Positions 10,620 through 22,317 of a stretch of DNA of 64,000 nt are shown here, piece after piece (the stretch's first letter is position 1; every line of letters starts with the position of its first letter). Under the pieces are notes generated by a model. That model saw nothing but the letters and a program-made list of their open reading frames with translations. It had not been told where the DNA came from and ran no database searches. Source of the DNA: Lactarius indigo (Eukaryota > Basidiomycota > Agaricomycetes > Russulales > Russulaceae); contig JAFKAC010000157.1 in assembly GCA_025766275.1 (NCBI GenBank), forward strand, positions 42,361 to 106,360, in the 5' to 3' direction. The translations under genes and the position numbers were made by a program.

Positions 10620-12672
10620 ATCATCGCTCGAAGCTACTATTGATCTCCTGGGAATATATATATCCTACTAACTAATTCTGGCACGCCGTAGAGTCTATCT
10701 ACGCTTTCCCTCGTGTCGAAATCAATTACTCGCCACAGCCTACAACAGGGTAGGTCGCGTGGTGTTTATATTTTATACTTTATCACTAACGGGACCTTGC
10801 AGGTGGCTACGGAGAGAGACATCGAAGTTCTAGAATTCGACCAGGGCAAAAACATATGATACTGTGATATCCATCTCATTCGCAAGCGGTTGTACCCTCC
10901 GTACTAGATGCCTTCCCGTAGCAATCTGGAGCTCCAGATTTTTTCCAAACATTATTTCTTGGGTCGATTGACCACGTTGGTGATGGCCAGCATGGCCATT
11001 CGACAAGAGACCCGTTCCAAACTTAAAAATCTGGAAAGGCTCCCTCCCCTTTCCGAACCTTGTCTACGTCTTCCAATCCTAATTTGCCTAAGTTGGAAGT
11101 GCGGAAGCTGAAATCTGCCCGTTTTTGTGAAGTACGAATCTTGATATATTTTTGTGTCCTAATGCACGGGCCCATCGAGTGAACATCTCTCGCTAATCTC
11201 GGGGGACCAACGCCATAGGAGCGTTCTCCTACTTGTTTTCGACAGCCTGAAGGTTGCTACATCAAACCCCATTATCGCCATGAATGCGCGGCCTTCCTAG
11301 CTTTCCCACAGCCTTCTCAAAGGTGTGCCAGCACGAGGGTCTGGGAAAGCTCCTTTTGATGAAGGTAAAGACCACATGAAAGGCTGTGGGATTAGTGCTG
11401 CTCATTCCGTGCTTCAAGTTCCATGATCTGCAAGGATTGATATAGTCACTGTGGAGAACAACGCCGCAGCTGCAGTTTCGTCGTCGTCTTGTTATATTTC
11501 GTGTGGTTGCATGAACCCAGTGTGCTCAGATGTCGGACTTTGATTACTTAATCTGGATTTGGACTCCAGATTGCGCGCAGCAGAGGGTCACGGGTCTCTA
11601 GAATTCGGAGCATGGAATTTCAAATACGCCACCAAAAAATTTGAAAAATCACAGAAATGTGGAATTCCACATTGTTCCGCATTGCTACGAGAACACATCC
11701 AGTGCAGAATGGCAACAAGTGGCACGGGACCGAGGCCTGCAAGCGGACTCCACCTTTGGGTATCAACTTGCATTCTCCAAAAGGACCGCGTGGCAACGGG
11801 CTTTTAACTTGTGGCTACATAAGTGGCACGCAGACCGTCTCGTACCAGACTTCCGACGTCACGCGTCAGGCGCGTCAGGAGTTGACCGAACCCCTATCTC
11901 ACTATTACCAACACGTCGCTATCGCCCCGCCCCCTCCTGACCCTTCCAAAAACCGCCCCCTCCGGAGCGCTGCTGTAGACATGGTATGCAACTCCAACTA
12001 TGAGAAAACCAAAACGCCGAATTTTTCCCGGCGTACCACATCCACTGCACTCCAACTGGCAACAGATCGCGCCTTCACAGGCACCTATCACTTATCTCCT
12101 CCGCTTTTGCCACGCCGACCCCCCGGAGGACATCTCCTGCCCATGTGACTCCCCTCCGCCCACCCAAATACCTCATCCATCGCTGCCCGCGGTTCCTCTA
12201 CTCCCGCCTTAACGCGCGCATCCTTAGCGCTGCCATTAACCCAGTCCACCTACTCCACAACTACACCAACCTCTTCTCCACCGTTGAGGGAGCTGAGCGT
12301 TTACTTTTGCCTCACTTTCTCTAGGAATCCCAAGCTGCATCGCGTCCGGAAGCCGATCCGCCGCCCCCAGAATTGCCACATGAACCCGACTATCATAGGT
12401 AACTGTGGCACATAAAGTCTTTTTCCACCTTCTTTTAACCTTATATGGTCATTGGCCATCTTCTAATTCTTGTCTTCGACAAGTTTACGCTTACCCCCAC
12501 GGAGCCTCTCAGACTTTGATTACTATGTATGTGTTCTGCTTTGGTTCCGGACCTACGATTCGGGGCACCTTTTATTTACCTGTGTTTCCTAGATATACTG
12601 GGCCCGGTGCGACCGGTCTGTATCCCTGATATGTACTCCGGAATAAAAATGGATCCAAAAAAAAAAAAGGTA
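10620..12672. other. Unassigned insert ending in AATAAA plus A12
   Basis: Sequence before about 10620 and after 12673 resembles the P450 upstream flank (the 'cggagtgtta/tttaagcagcgaga' block occurs at 10515 and 12735). The stretch between has no counterpart beside the other P450s. It ends with an AATAAA-like signal about 10 bases before a run of 12 A (12657-12668). It holds no frame I recognise. An inverted-repeat pair lies at 11299-11391. It may be a retroposed sequence, but no target duplication was found. Confidence 0.35.
11299..11391. repeat. Two overlapping inverted repeats (hairpin potential)
   Basis: TCCCACAGCCTT (11304-11315) is matched by its complement AAGGCTGTGGGA (11380-11391). 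AGCTTTCCCA (11299-11308) is matched by TGGGAAAGCT (11342-11351). The arms overlap, so two alternative folds are possible. No known element is recognised. Confidence 0.5.
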
Positions 12673-12734
12673 TCAGTGTCATCGACCGTGCGCAGACCGC
12701 TACTTATTCCACATATGTATATCTCCACGCACGC

Positions 12735-13060
12735 CGAACGGAGTTTAAGCGGCGAGACGCTGTCCCGATTGCATCAAGAACCATTTGGGTGTGCCGTGCT
12801 TGGCGCCGCGTGACCATATATCCTCCGGCTTATTTATTTCTGACGCCGCTAATTATGGCACGGCGCAGACGAGCTTAAGGTGTTCCCGCTGAGGTGTATC
12901 CCGGCAAAACTGATACGGTAAATGGTTGTTCATGGTGCTTTTTTTTTTTTTTCATTTCGTGAAACCCGTTTATATCCCGGTTTATAAGCAATGAACCGAG
13001 ACCTTGTTGAAATGAGAGTGTGCGCCCATGTGTGAGTTACTTCGGCGTCAGTCGGGCATG
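12735..13060. repeat. Shared P450 upstream block (also at 17100-17370)
   Basis: The two stretches share 'cttatttaccg/tctgacgcc', 'gagcttaaggtgttc/gagctcgaggtgttctcactga', 'aaaactgatacggtaaatggtt', a T-run, 'tttcgtgaaacccgtttatatcccgg' and 'caatgaacc(t/g)agacctt'. Both sit about 250-850 bases before the ATG of P450-2 and P450-3, consistent with duplication of gene plus promoter. Confidence 0.65.
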
Positions 13061-13533
13061 AGTGAAACGTAAGGGGTGGTCTCGCATCACGACCCTTGAT
13101 TCCTCAGATACAATTCGAACGTTACTTTACGTGCATAATCAGGGACGATCCTTTGCCCTCTACTTAGATTTGTGATGATGATTTCACGTGTAGTACATAT
13201 GTTCTTTACGATGTATTTAAGTTGCCTTATGCGCACCTGGCGCTCCAGTCGTTCTGACAACGTTTGGTTGTGCCAGCCCGCTGCGCTTTGTCAGACCTCG
13301 TCAACTACATCAAACTCAAGTTACTTATCGGGCGATTCCGCCACAGCGTTTCGCTCAAAATGATTCCAAAGCGCCATCGTGATTGAGTTCCGTCATCTGT
13401 GAGAATGGAAGCCTCTGATTCTTTGTCTGATTCCTCTCCGGATCGCTCCTCCGCTGGTGATGTCCCTCGGTGTCCTCGCCTTTGGCGTCGACCAGGTGAT
13501 CTCCAACCTTACTCTGCGCTCATCACTGAAATG

Positions 13534-13540
13534 CATTTAA
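13534..13540 (+). promoter_or_regulatory. TATA-like element of P450-2
   Basis: CATTTAA lies in a block nearly identical to the P450-3 promoter, where the same place reads TATTTAAA (17576-17583). The copy here is one base weaker. It lies about 60 bases before the ATG at 13600. Confidence 0.4.
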
Positions 13541-13599
13541 GAACAAAACCGCATATAGTCGACCATCACACATAGTTGACCATCATACTCTCGTTTCCC

Positions 13600-15511
13600 A
13601 TGGACACTCGCCATCCACTTAGTTTTATTTCGATCCCCGGCGTGAGCGGTCATCGCACAGCTGACCTCCTCGTTGTGGCACCCCTTGTCGCCTTCATAGT
13701 CTGGCTCACAGCTAGACGCGCTCAGAGAGCCTTCCGTACTCTCCCACCAGGTCCAAAAGGGCTCCCCATCATTGGCGACATTCTTCACATCACAGATCTC
13801 GATTGGTTGGCCTCACCCAAACGCAAGGATGAATACGGTCTCATTTTATCTTCCCAATGCCTCCAAACACCTGCTCACTGCCATGTTCCTTTCAGGCGAG
13901 ATGATGTACACAAGCGCCCTTGGGAAGGGAGTCCTCGTCATCAACAGTCAACGCGTCGCCATTGATCTACTCGATAAGCGATCCAACATATACTCAGATC
14001 GACAGAAGTATATATGCGCAGGAGATTTCTCGACAAAGAACCTGCAACTTTCCATGGCGCCATATGGAGACCTGTATGCCATTAACAATCCGTCTGCTAT
14101 CTTTCCCTGATATTTTACAGATGGCGCCGCTTCCGTCGTCTCACCGTCGAAGGTTACTCCAAAACAGCCTCTCAACACTTCCACCCTATCCAAGGTCGCG
14201 AAGCCCTCATGCTGGCACTTGCAATGATAAAGGGTCCATCCGATCTTAAAAAGCATCTCCAGCGGCACGCGTGGTCTGTTATGTTGTCCGCCAATTACCA
14301 TCTTCCGCCGGTAGATTCAGAGAATGACCCGGTTGTTGTCGGAATCGCAAAACATGCCGACCGCTTGTTACACGAGATAGAACCTGGAGCGCGTCTGGTC
14401 GAATTTTTCACTTGGATGAGATACATTCCGAGCATGTCGGTGTATTATTTTGTATTGGTGGTAGGTTTCCTCTTACGTCCTTCTTAGGTTCTCCAAGTGG
14501 AAACGGGACGCAGAATACTGGTTCATCCAAGACTCACTCATGTTCGAAGGACTTATTGGCAAAGTTGAAAATGATTTGGTAAGCTCTCGCAGCAGTTGGC
14601 GCGCAAATGGGATTAGTAATGGATTCTGCATCAGGCAAACGGAATCGACCGACCAAGCTTTAGTGCTTCAGTAATCCACAATCGGAGTACACATGACCTT
14701 TCAGAACGCGAGCAGGCTTGGCTCGTTGGTACCACAGTGTATGTCTCCAAATATATGCTCCCAAACATCACGAGAGTCTGAAAGAATAATTTTCCGCAGT
14801 AGCGTGGGTGGAGAGACCACATCTACTACGCTCATATGGTGGATTCTCGCCCTGCTCGCATATCCCGAGGCCCAAGCCCGGGCACACGCCGAACTTGACG
14901 AGGTCGTCGGAACCGCTCGTCCACCGACCGTTGCCGACCTTCCCGCTCTCCCCTATATCCGCGCGATGGTCAAAGAGGCACTGCGCTGGGCGCGTACCGT
15001 TCCCATGGGCCTGCCGCATGCCTCGAGCGAGGACGACTGGTACGAGGGCATGTTCATTCCCAAGGGAACCATATGCCTCCAGAATTCACGCACGCTCAAC
15101 TTCGACCCGGAGGTGTTTGGGAGCAACGCGATGGACTTCGACCCGTCTAGGTATCTGGACGAGAATGGGCAGGTTAAGGCGCTGAGAGCGGGGCGGGAGG
15201 ACGGGCACATATCGTTCGGATTCGGGCGGCGGATATGCCCTGGTAGGTTCTTTGCTGAGAGGACGCTCGGAATCGACATTGCGACGCTTCTTTGGGCCAT
15301 GCGATTTGAGCGCCCTAAAGGTGCGCGAGATGAGTTGGACCTGCATACTGTGGTCCGCTCTGGCGTAACTGCGTACGTGACTTTTGCTCACTCCTTTGGC
15401 GGGTTCACACTAATAAGGCACAGCTGCCCTCGACCTTTCGAGTACAAGATAATCCCTCGGTTTGCGGAGGCTGAAGGATTGCTGAAAGATACATTGAGTG
15501 TGTATGGGTGA
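13600..15511 (+). CDS. Cytochrome P450 monooxygenase, tandem copy 2
   Basis: Proposed exons are 13600-13837, 13896-14073, 14121-14435, 14488-14578, 14635-14738 and 14800-15511 (1638 bases, 545 residues). The ATG gives MDTRHPLSF, matching copy 3; no earlier in-frame ATG is shared. Haem ligand Cys is about 455 in FGFGRRICPG. The K-helix motif is EALR. The I-helix reads VGGETTS, with Val where copies 1 and 5 have the usual Ala. Intron 3 appears to use an unusual donor, GTCGGT at 14436, since the bases of the paralogues' donor have changed; the join stays in frame and replaces Arg by Met. It is closest to copy 3, with which it shares about 12 extra N-terminal residues and the promoter block. Confidence 0.9.
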
Positions 15512-15711
15512 AGGGGCCGTAGGCTTGTGATATTGTAGCGTCCTATTTTCTTGATTTTTGGGTTTTGGTTCATGGCCGTGCCCCACGACGACAACAAAGA
15601 CAGAAAGAAAGAAATGTTTGGAGTGTGCGAAAGAAAGCAGGTGGAAGCTGTGCACGATAGCAAAAAAGTGAAGTGGAGACGATTACTCTGGAAAAGCATA
15701 CATTGGGGAAA

Positions 15712-16540
15712 AATCACAATCGCGCACACAACACCGGTGCCCCTTCCAGCTTCTTATTAACCTCGCAAGCAGTCAGGCTCTTGTAAACGAACGGCAGGAC
15801 GCCACCACCTTACTGCCGCCAGCAATCGTCGCTCGCACGGGCGCATCAAGCTCCTCGTCTCCCTGGACAACCAGTCATAGATACAGTGGTGTAATAGCTG
15901 GACTCGGAATGATGCGTTGCCTTCTCCACGAGATGAGTACGTGGGTGGAAGAGAGGAGTGGTCCAAAGAGCACGCGACACGCCTGCTAGCCTGACTAGGA
16001 ACCAGACCGTGGGGGTATAGCCGAGAAGTTAGCGGCTGCCTTCGCTAACATAAACGTTGTTCTGCGTGGTCCTCGTGCGCTGTTTCAGGTATCTGTAAAT
16101 ACGACTAATAGGGAATTAGAACCACAATGACCGTGCAACACAAAGTATTCAACGCTTCAGCAGCCATGGTGGTGCACGCGAGAGCAAGGGAAGGCGGAAA
16201 AGAGGTGGGCCTGACGACTCAGTTTCGCGCCGCATTGGAAGCCTTCAGACTTTCCCGCAGTTTGGTGGCGTGGCTTGGTATATCACTGATGTGGAACTGC
16301 AGTCCGGTGTTACACGATGTCCGGCGAGCCTCAGGGTATAGTATTAGAGTAATATGTGCGGTGGATACGCACGAGAGAGAGGACGCGAAGAAAAGACAAC
16401 CGGCATACTGGTACTAGCCGTAAGGCACGTGAGGGATTGACGCGCTCCGGTGCACTGCAGCCACACTTGGATTCACATTACTCACCGTCAAGTTGTCAAA
16501 ATACTCAGCAGAACCTTTTGCAGAACCCACGTGTTAGCAA
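15712..16540. repeat. Module-front repeat, copy C
   Basis: Same landmarks as copies A and B, from 'aatcacaatcgcgcacacaacacc' through 'atgaccgtgcaacac' (16124) to 'gtcaagttgtcaaaatactcagcagaacc'. It follows P450-2 directly. It is followed by a foldback sequence (16575-16700) absent from the other copies. Confidence 0.7.
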
Positions 16541-16574
16541 TGAGCGAGTTCGAACGAACATGGTCATCTCCGAA

Positions 16575-16700
16575 GCATCAGCAAAACGAAATTTGACTAG
16601 CCGTGATTACTAGGGGAACTAGCTCCTACCATATTTGGGTGTCACTAGTCAGCACTTAGTCACGGCTAGTGCTCCTAGTAACGTTTTGTTTTCCTGATGC
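16575..16700. mobile_element. Small foldback / MITE-like element
   Basis: The ends are imperfect inverted copies: GCATCAGCAAAAC at the left, and the complement of GTTTTCCTGATGC at the right. An inner arm pair ACTAGCCGTGA / TCACGGCTAGT is also present. Several ACTAG repeats lie inside. At 126 bases with no coding capacity it could be a non-autonomous DNA element. I could not find a flanking target duplication, so mobility is inferred only from the fold and its absence in copies A and B. Confidence 0.4.
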
Positions 16701-16780
16701 GTCCAGGCGAAAGAGAGGTTCGTCCCTTGCGCCATCTTGCCAGTGGAGTCCTGGACTAGACCATCTTGACTAGTACTCCG

Positions 16781-17040
16781 GGGACCGGGACGTTTCTGCG
16801 TCCCCCGCGACTCGCCCACATATTCGTGCGTATTGAGGGCTCTATTCGTCGACTTCCAGCACTCTTTCCGACTCCGACGTTGATTTTGTCAGCAACTCTA
16901 TCAACAAAGCCATGGCGTCGTTCGGTGACTCGAATCAACGCCCAGTACGTGTTACAGGCTTACTGTAGGCCGCGCAAGAATGGGCGGCAGGCCTCATGAC
17001 CATGGGCGGTGATGCCATCACAGCCACTGTTTTGTAAGTC
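16781..17040 (+). pseudogene. SNF5-like pseudogene, copy C (5' end only)
   Basis: The 5' flank ('cgtttctgcgtcccccgcgactcg...gggctctattcgtcgac...cagcactctttccg') aligns with 3207-3300 and 22917-23010, and is followed by SNKAM-like codons around the ATG at 16911. The homology stops at about 17040 and the P450-3 upstream block begins. The SNF5 repeats present in copies A, B and D are missing altogether, so this copy is a deletion remnant. Confidence 0.55.
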
Positions 17041-17575
17041 ATCCCGCTACATCGGGGCAGGTAGCTGCTATCGCTCAATACCTCCGGTATGGCTTATTTA
17101 CCGCCACAGTCACTGTTATCGCCTATTCGCATGGGATGTTGTCCCTGAAGGAGGAGCTGTTTCAGTTGACTCAAGAACTTTCTCTGACAGCGCCAATTCT
17201 GGCATGCTGCAGATGAGCTCGAGGTGTTCTCACTGAACTATACCCCAGGGAAAACTGATGCAGTGAATGGTTATTCGTGGGGCCAGTTTTTTTCTTTTCG
17301 TGAAATTCGTTTATATACCGGCTTGGCAGGCAATGAACCTAGACCTTACCAACTACATTGAAAACATTGGGCTATTCGGCTACATCTTTTCGTTCTAAAG
17401 GCATCCAAAAGGACCGAAACACTAATGTGATTGAGCTCCATCATCTGTGATAATGAACTCGCCTCCGAGCCCCCCCCGATCGCTCTCAGGCATCGGCTTG
17501 TGATTTCCCTTGATCCTCACCTTTGGCGTCGACCAGGTGATCTCAAAACGTACTCTCGCGCTCATCGCTGAAATG

Positions 17576-17583
17576 TATTTAAA
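17576..17583 (+). promoter_or_regulatory. TATA-like box of P450-3
   Basis: TATTTAAA lies 41 bases before the ATG at 17624, inside a block shared almost base for base with the P450-2 promoter (the ggcgtcgaccaggtgatctc segment at 17525 and 13486). Confidence 0.5.
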
Positions 17584-17623
17584 GAACAAAACTGCACAGT
17601 CGACCACCACACTCTCGTTTCCC

Positions 17624-19539
17624 ATGGACACTCGCCATCCTCTTAGTTTTATTTCGATGCTCGACCTGAGCGGTCGCCGCACAGCTGACCTCCTCGTTGT
17701 GGCCCCCCTCGTCACCTTCATACTCTGGCTCACAGCTAGACGAGCTCAGAGAGCCTTCCGTACTCTCCCGCCGGGTCCAAAAGGGCTCCCCATCATTGGC
17801 GACATTCTTCACATCACAGATCTCGATTGGTTGGCCTCACCCAAACGCAAGGATGAATACGGTCTCATTTTATCTTCCCAATGCCTCCAAACACCTGCTC
17901 ATTGCCGTGTTCCTTCCAGGCGAGATGATGTACATAAGCGCCCTTGGGCAGGGAGTCCTCGTCATCAACAGTCAACGCGTCGCCATTGATCTACTCGACA
18001 AGCGATCCAACATATTCTCGGATCGACAGAAGTACATATGCGCAGGAGATCTCTCAACAAGGAACCTCCAGCTTTCCATGGCGCCATATGGAGACTTGTA
18101 TGCCATCAACCCCCTGTCTGCTATCTTTCCCTGATAATTTACAGATGGCGCCGCTTCCGTCGTCTCACCGTGGAGGGTTTCTCTAAAACAGCCTCTCAAC
18201 ACTTCCACCCTATCCAAGGTCGCGAAGCCCTCATGCTGGCACTTGCAATGATAAAGGGTCCTTCCGATCTGAAAAAGCATCTCCAGCGGCACTCGTGGTC
18301 TATTATGTTATCGGCCAATTACCACTCTCCGCCGGTAGATTCAGAGAATGACCCGGTTGTTGTCGGAATCGCAAAACATGCCGACCGCTTGTTGCATCAG
18401 GTAGAGCCTGGTGCGCGTCTGGTTGAACTTTTCACTTGGATGAAATACATCCCGAGCAGGTAACCGTATTATTGCATTGATCGTAGGTTTCCCCTTACAC
18501 CCTTCTTAGGTTCGCCAAGTGGAAAAGGGACGCAGAGCACTGGTTCATCCAAGACTCACTCATGTTCGAAGGACTTATCGGCAAAGTTGAAAATGATTTG
18601 GTAAGCTCTCGCAGCAGTTGGCGCGCAAACGAGATCAATAATGGATTCTGCATCAGGCAAACGGAATAGACCGACCAAGCTTTAGTGCCTCAGTAATCCA
18701 TAATCGGAATACACATGACCTTTCAGAACGCGAGCAGGCTTGGCTCGTTGGTACCACAGTGTAGGTCCCCAAATGTGTGTTCCCAGACATTGCGAGTATC
18801 TGAAAGGGTAATCTTCCGCAGTAGCGTGGGTGGAGAGACCACATCTACTACGCTCATGTGGTGGATTCTCGCCCTACTCGCATATCCCGAGGCCCAAGCC
18901 CGGGCGCACGCCGAACTTGACGAGGTGGTCGGAACCGCTCGTCCACCGACCGTTGCCGACCTTCCTTCTCTCCCATATATCCGCGCGATGGTCAAAGAGG
19001 CACTGCGCTGGTCGCGTACCGTTCCGTTGGGCCTGCCGCATGCCTCGAGCGAGGATGACTGGTACGAGGGCATGTTCATTCCCAAGGGAACCATCTGCTT
19101 CCAGAATTGGCGCACGCTCAACTTCGACCCGGAGGTGTTTGGGAGCAACGCGATGGACTTCGATCCGTCTAGGTATCTGGACGAGAATGGGCAGGTTAAG
19201 GCGCTGAGGGCGGGGCGGGAGGACGGACACATATCGTTCGGATTCGGGCGGCGGATATGCCCTGGTAGGTTCTTTGCTGAGAGGACGCTCGGAATCGACA
19301 TTGCGACGCTTCTTTGGGCCATGCGATTCGAGCGCCCTAAAGGTGCGCAGGGTGAGCTGGACCTGCAGTCTATGGTCCACTGTGGCGTAACTTCGTACGC
19401 GGCTTTTGCTCACTCCTTTGATGGATTTATATTAACGACTAGTTGGGACAGCTGCCCTCGACCTTTCGAGTACAAGATAATCCCTCGGTTTACGGAGGCT
19501 GAAGGATTGCTGAAAGATACGCTGAATGTGTACGGGTGA
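17624..19539 (+). CDS. Cytochrome P450 monooxygenase, tandem copy 3
   Basis: Proposed exons are 17624-17861, 17920-18097, 18145-18459, 18510-18600, 18657-18760 and 18822-19539 (1644 bases, 547 residues). All five introns are GT-AG (47-61 bases), four of them the same length as in copy 2. Haem loop FGFGRRICPG has Cys about 455, the K-helix motif is EALR, FDPSRY is present, and the I-helix is VGGETTS. Coding and promoter sequence are closest to copy 2, making these the youngest duplicate pair in the cluster. Differences concentrate in the C-terminal third (about residue 480 onward, including ASYAAFAHS-type changes). The frame is complete and a functional enzyme is likely. Confidence 0.92.
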
Positions 19540-20436
19540 AGGGGCTGTAGGCTTGTGATATCGTAGTGTAGCTATCTGTGCGAGTCGCCGTTCAGCTTTT
19601 TCAATGGGAGTTCCGTGCCGTGCCTCTCCGGTTGTCACCCGCGCTCAAAGGATGATGCTCCCGGTGGGATGATAATATTAGGCTGTATTTTGTAGGGGAC
19701 AAGGGAAGAGCCGCGTATAGGTGTTGTGTATTGAGAGTCCTGGCAGTAAGAGATAGATAGTGTGTAAGAGATTGGGCAAAAGCGTGAAGCAATTCTCGAT
19801 CGAAAAGGAGAGTTCATGTGACCGAGGCAAGGTCACGACACCCAACCTGTAAGGAATTGATGATGGCCAGCGAGTGAGATTCGGTGCCCCTCACTTAGGA
19901 AGCGATGGAAGAGGTCTGCTTACCCTGTGGATGGCATCTGTGGCTGGGATGATGGATCTAGTCATCAGGAAAACACATGTTTTCAAGACTGGATGTTTAT
20001 TTTCGTACGCGTTTAAAGTATATAAAACGACTTTGAAATTGAGTAGTTAACGGTCAAATATCCATCATTTCAAACCTAGCCAGGAATTCAGGATGTAGTC
20101 CTTACAGCTGAAGACAGGCACTCAAAGTGAGTGAGTGAGACCGAAGACGAAGAATGCGGCGTGAACGTGATCACGGCCCGGGGGACATTGTCAAGGTCAA
20201 CGTTCGGGCCAACGCGGACCCGGGCGTTCGGATCTTTTGCCCTTCCTACTACCCTTACTCCGGTACTTCTGCGTCATGACTGCTGCCCTGTGTCTCTTCT
20301 CCTGCTCCACAGGGATTCCCCAGTTCTGGGGGATTCCGCCTAGATTCCACCTAGGTGATGTCACTTCTTGCTTACCTCAGTACTGTTGTGTTGTATTACC
20401 TCGTTCTGCATGTAGATTACCCGTAATAATCCTTGA
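19540..20436. other. Spacer between P450-3 and P450-4
   Basis: No recognised gene or repeat. Unlike the other P450 intervals it lacks the SNF5-like module, so either the module was lost here or P450-4 arose by a different duplication. Confidence 0.5.
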
Positions 20437-20445
20437 TATATAAAA
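20437..20445 (+). promoter_or_regulatory. TATA-like box of P450-4
   Basis: TATATAAAA lies 80 bases before the ATG at 20525. The promoter differs in sequence from those of the other four copies. Confidence 0.45.
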
Positions 20446-20524
20446 TGTAGTATTGGTGCAGGACTTGTCTCCCATCTGGTCTAACTTTCCTCGCTTACTC
20501 AGCAGAACGAAATCACTGCTTTTC

Positions 20525-22317
20525 ATGCCTGCGAGTATCGACTACTACACCACCCACCATGCTGCAGCTCTCCTCGTTGCCTTTATACTCTGGCTCATAG
20601 TCAGACGAGCTCAGAGAGCCCTCCATACTCTCCCACCAGGTCCCAAAGGGCTTCCTATCGTTGGCGACGTTCGTCATATCGCAGATCTGGATTGGCTGAT
20701 GTCATCAAAACGCAGGGATGAATACGGTGACATTCCGCACTTCCAAAGCCTCCAGAAACTCGCTCATATTCCTTTCAGGTGATATGATGTATGTAAGCGC
20801 CCTTGGGCAGGGGGTCCTCGTCATCAATAGCCAACGCGTCGCCATTGATTTACTCGAAAAACGATCAAACATATATTCTGATCGACCGTACTACATCTCT
20901 GCAAGCGAATTTTCAACGAAGAACTTGATGGTTTCCCTGACGTCCTATGGAGACCTGTATGCCGTCAATACACTGTCTGCTTGCTATCTTACCCTGATAT
21001 TTTACAGATGGCGCCGCCTCCGTCGTGTCGCCGTGGAAGGTTTCTCCAAATCAACCGTTCGACACTTCTACCCTATCCAAGGCCGCGAAGCCATTATGCT
21101 TGCGCTTGCGCTGATGAAGGATCCTTCTAGTACTCTAGAGAAGCATCTCCAACGACACGCGTGGTCCGTTATGCTGTCCGTCAATTACCATTTTCCACCG
21201 GTAGATTCAGTAGAGGACCCTCTTGTCGTCCAAATCGCAAAACAAGTGGTGCGCTTGTTGCACGAGATGCAGCCTGGGACGCGTCTGGTTGAAATTTTCA
21301 CTTGGATGCGATATATTCCGAGCAGGTAACTGTAACCATATTGTTGCATCGATCGTCCGTTCCCTCTTACGTGCCGCTTAGGTTCGCCAAGTGGAAACGG
21401 GACGCAGAGTACTGGTTCATCCAAGATTCACTCATGTTTGAAGGTCTTCTCGGCGAAGTTGCAAATGATTTGGTAAGTCCTCGCAGTATTGGTGCGCCGA
21501 TGAGATGGGTCATAGTTTCTGCACCAGGTGAACGGAATCGACCAACCAAGCTTTGGTGCTTCGGTGATCCAAAGTCAGAGTAAACATGACCTTTCAGAAC
21601 GCGAGCAGGCTTGGCTCGTTGGTACCATGGTGTAGGTCCCCAAATATGTGTTCCCAAACACTGCGAGAATCTGAAGGAATAATCTGCTGCAGTAGCGTTG
21701 GTGGAGAGACGACGTCTACCACTCTCCAGTGGTGGGTTCTCGCCATACTCGCATACCCCGAGGTCCAAACCCGGGCGCACGCCGAGCTTGACGAGGTGGT
21801 CGGAACCGCTCGTCCACCGACCTTTGCAGATCTTCCCTCTCTCCCATATATCCGCGCGATGGTCAAAGAGACGCTGCGCTGGTCACCTACGGTTCCCCTT
21901 GGCATGCCGCACGTCTCGACTGAGGATGACTGGTACGAGGGCATGTTCATTCCCAAGGGCACGGGCTGCATGCAGAACATGCGCACGCTCAACTTCAACC
22001 CGGAGGTGTATGGGAACAATGCGATGGACTTCGACCCGTCTAGGTATCTGGATGAGAAAGGCCAGGTCAAAGCACGGATGGCGGGCAGGGAAGCGGGGCA
22101 CATGTCGTTCGGGTTCGGGCGGCGGATATGTCCTGGTAGGTTCGTTGCAGAAGGGACACTCGCAATCGACATTGCGACGCTCCTTTGGGCCATTCTATTC
22201 GAGCGCCCTGAAGGTGCGCAGGGTGAACTGGACGTGCGCACTATGGTCCACTCTGGTGTAAATTCGTACGTGACTTTTGTTTGCTCTCTTGACGGGTTCA
22301 TATTGACGACTAGTTGA
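20525..22317 (+). CDS. Cytochrome P450, tandem copy 4, C-terminally truncated (possible pseudogene)
   Basis: Proposed exons are 20525-20726, 20779-20956, 21008-21325, 21382-21472, 21528-21631 and 21693-22317 (505 residues). Exon 3 has one codon more than the paralogues (KDPSST region). The haem loop FGFGRRICPG (Cys about 444), ETLR and FDPSRY are intact and the I-helix is VGGETTS. At 22315-22317 the Trp codon found in copies 1 and 3 is TGA. The expected remaining 30 residues follow in the same frame up to a second stop at 22408-22410, with the FEYK and RFTE blocks recognisable. The enzyme core is therefore present but the last strand region is lost unless the UGA-C is read through. Activity is uncertain. 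Confidence 0.85.

Noticed and set aside
13576..13599. Upstream extension of P450-2 before MDTRH
   Set aside because: The frame is open but begins with TTG. The paralogue P450-3 has no equivalent start, so ATG 13600 is preferred.
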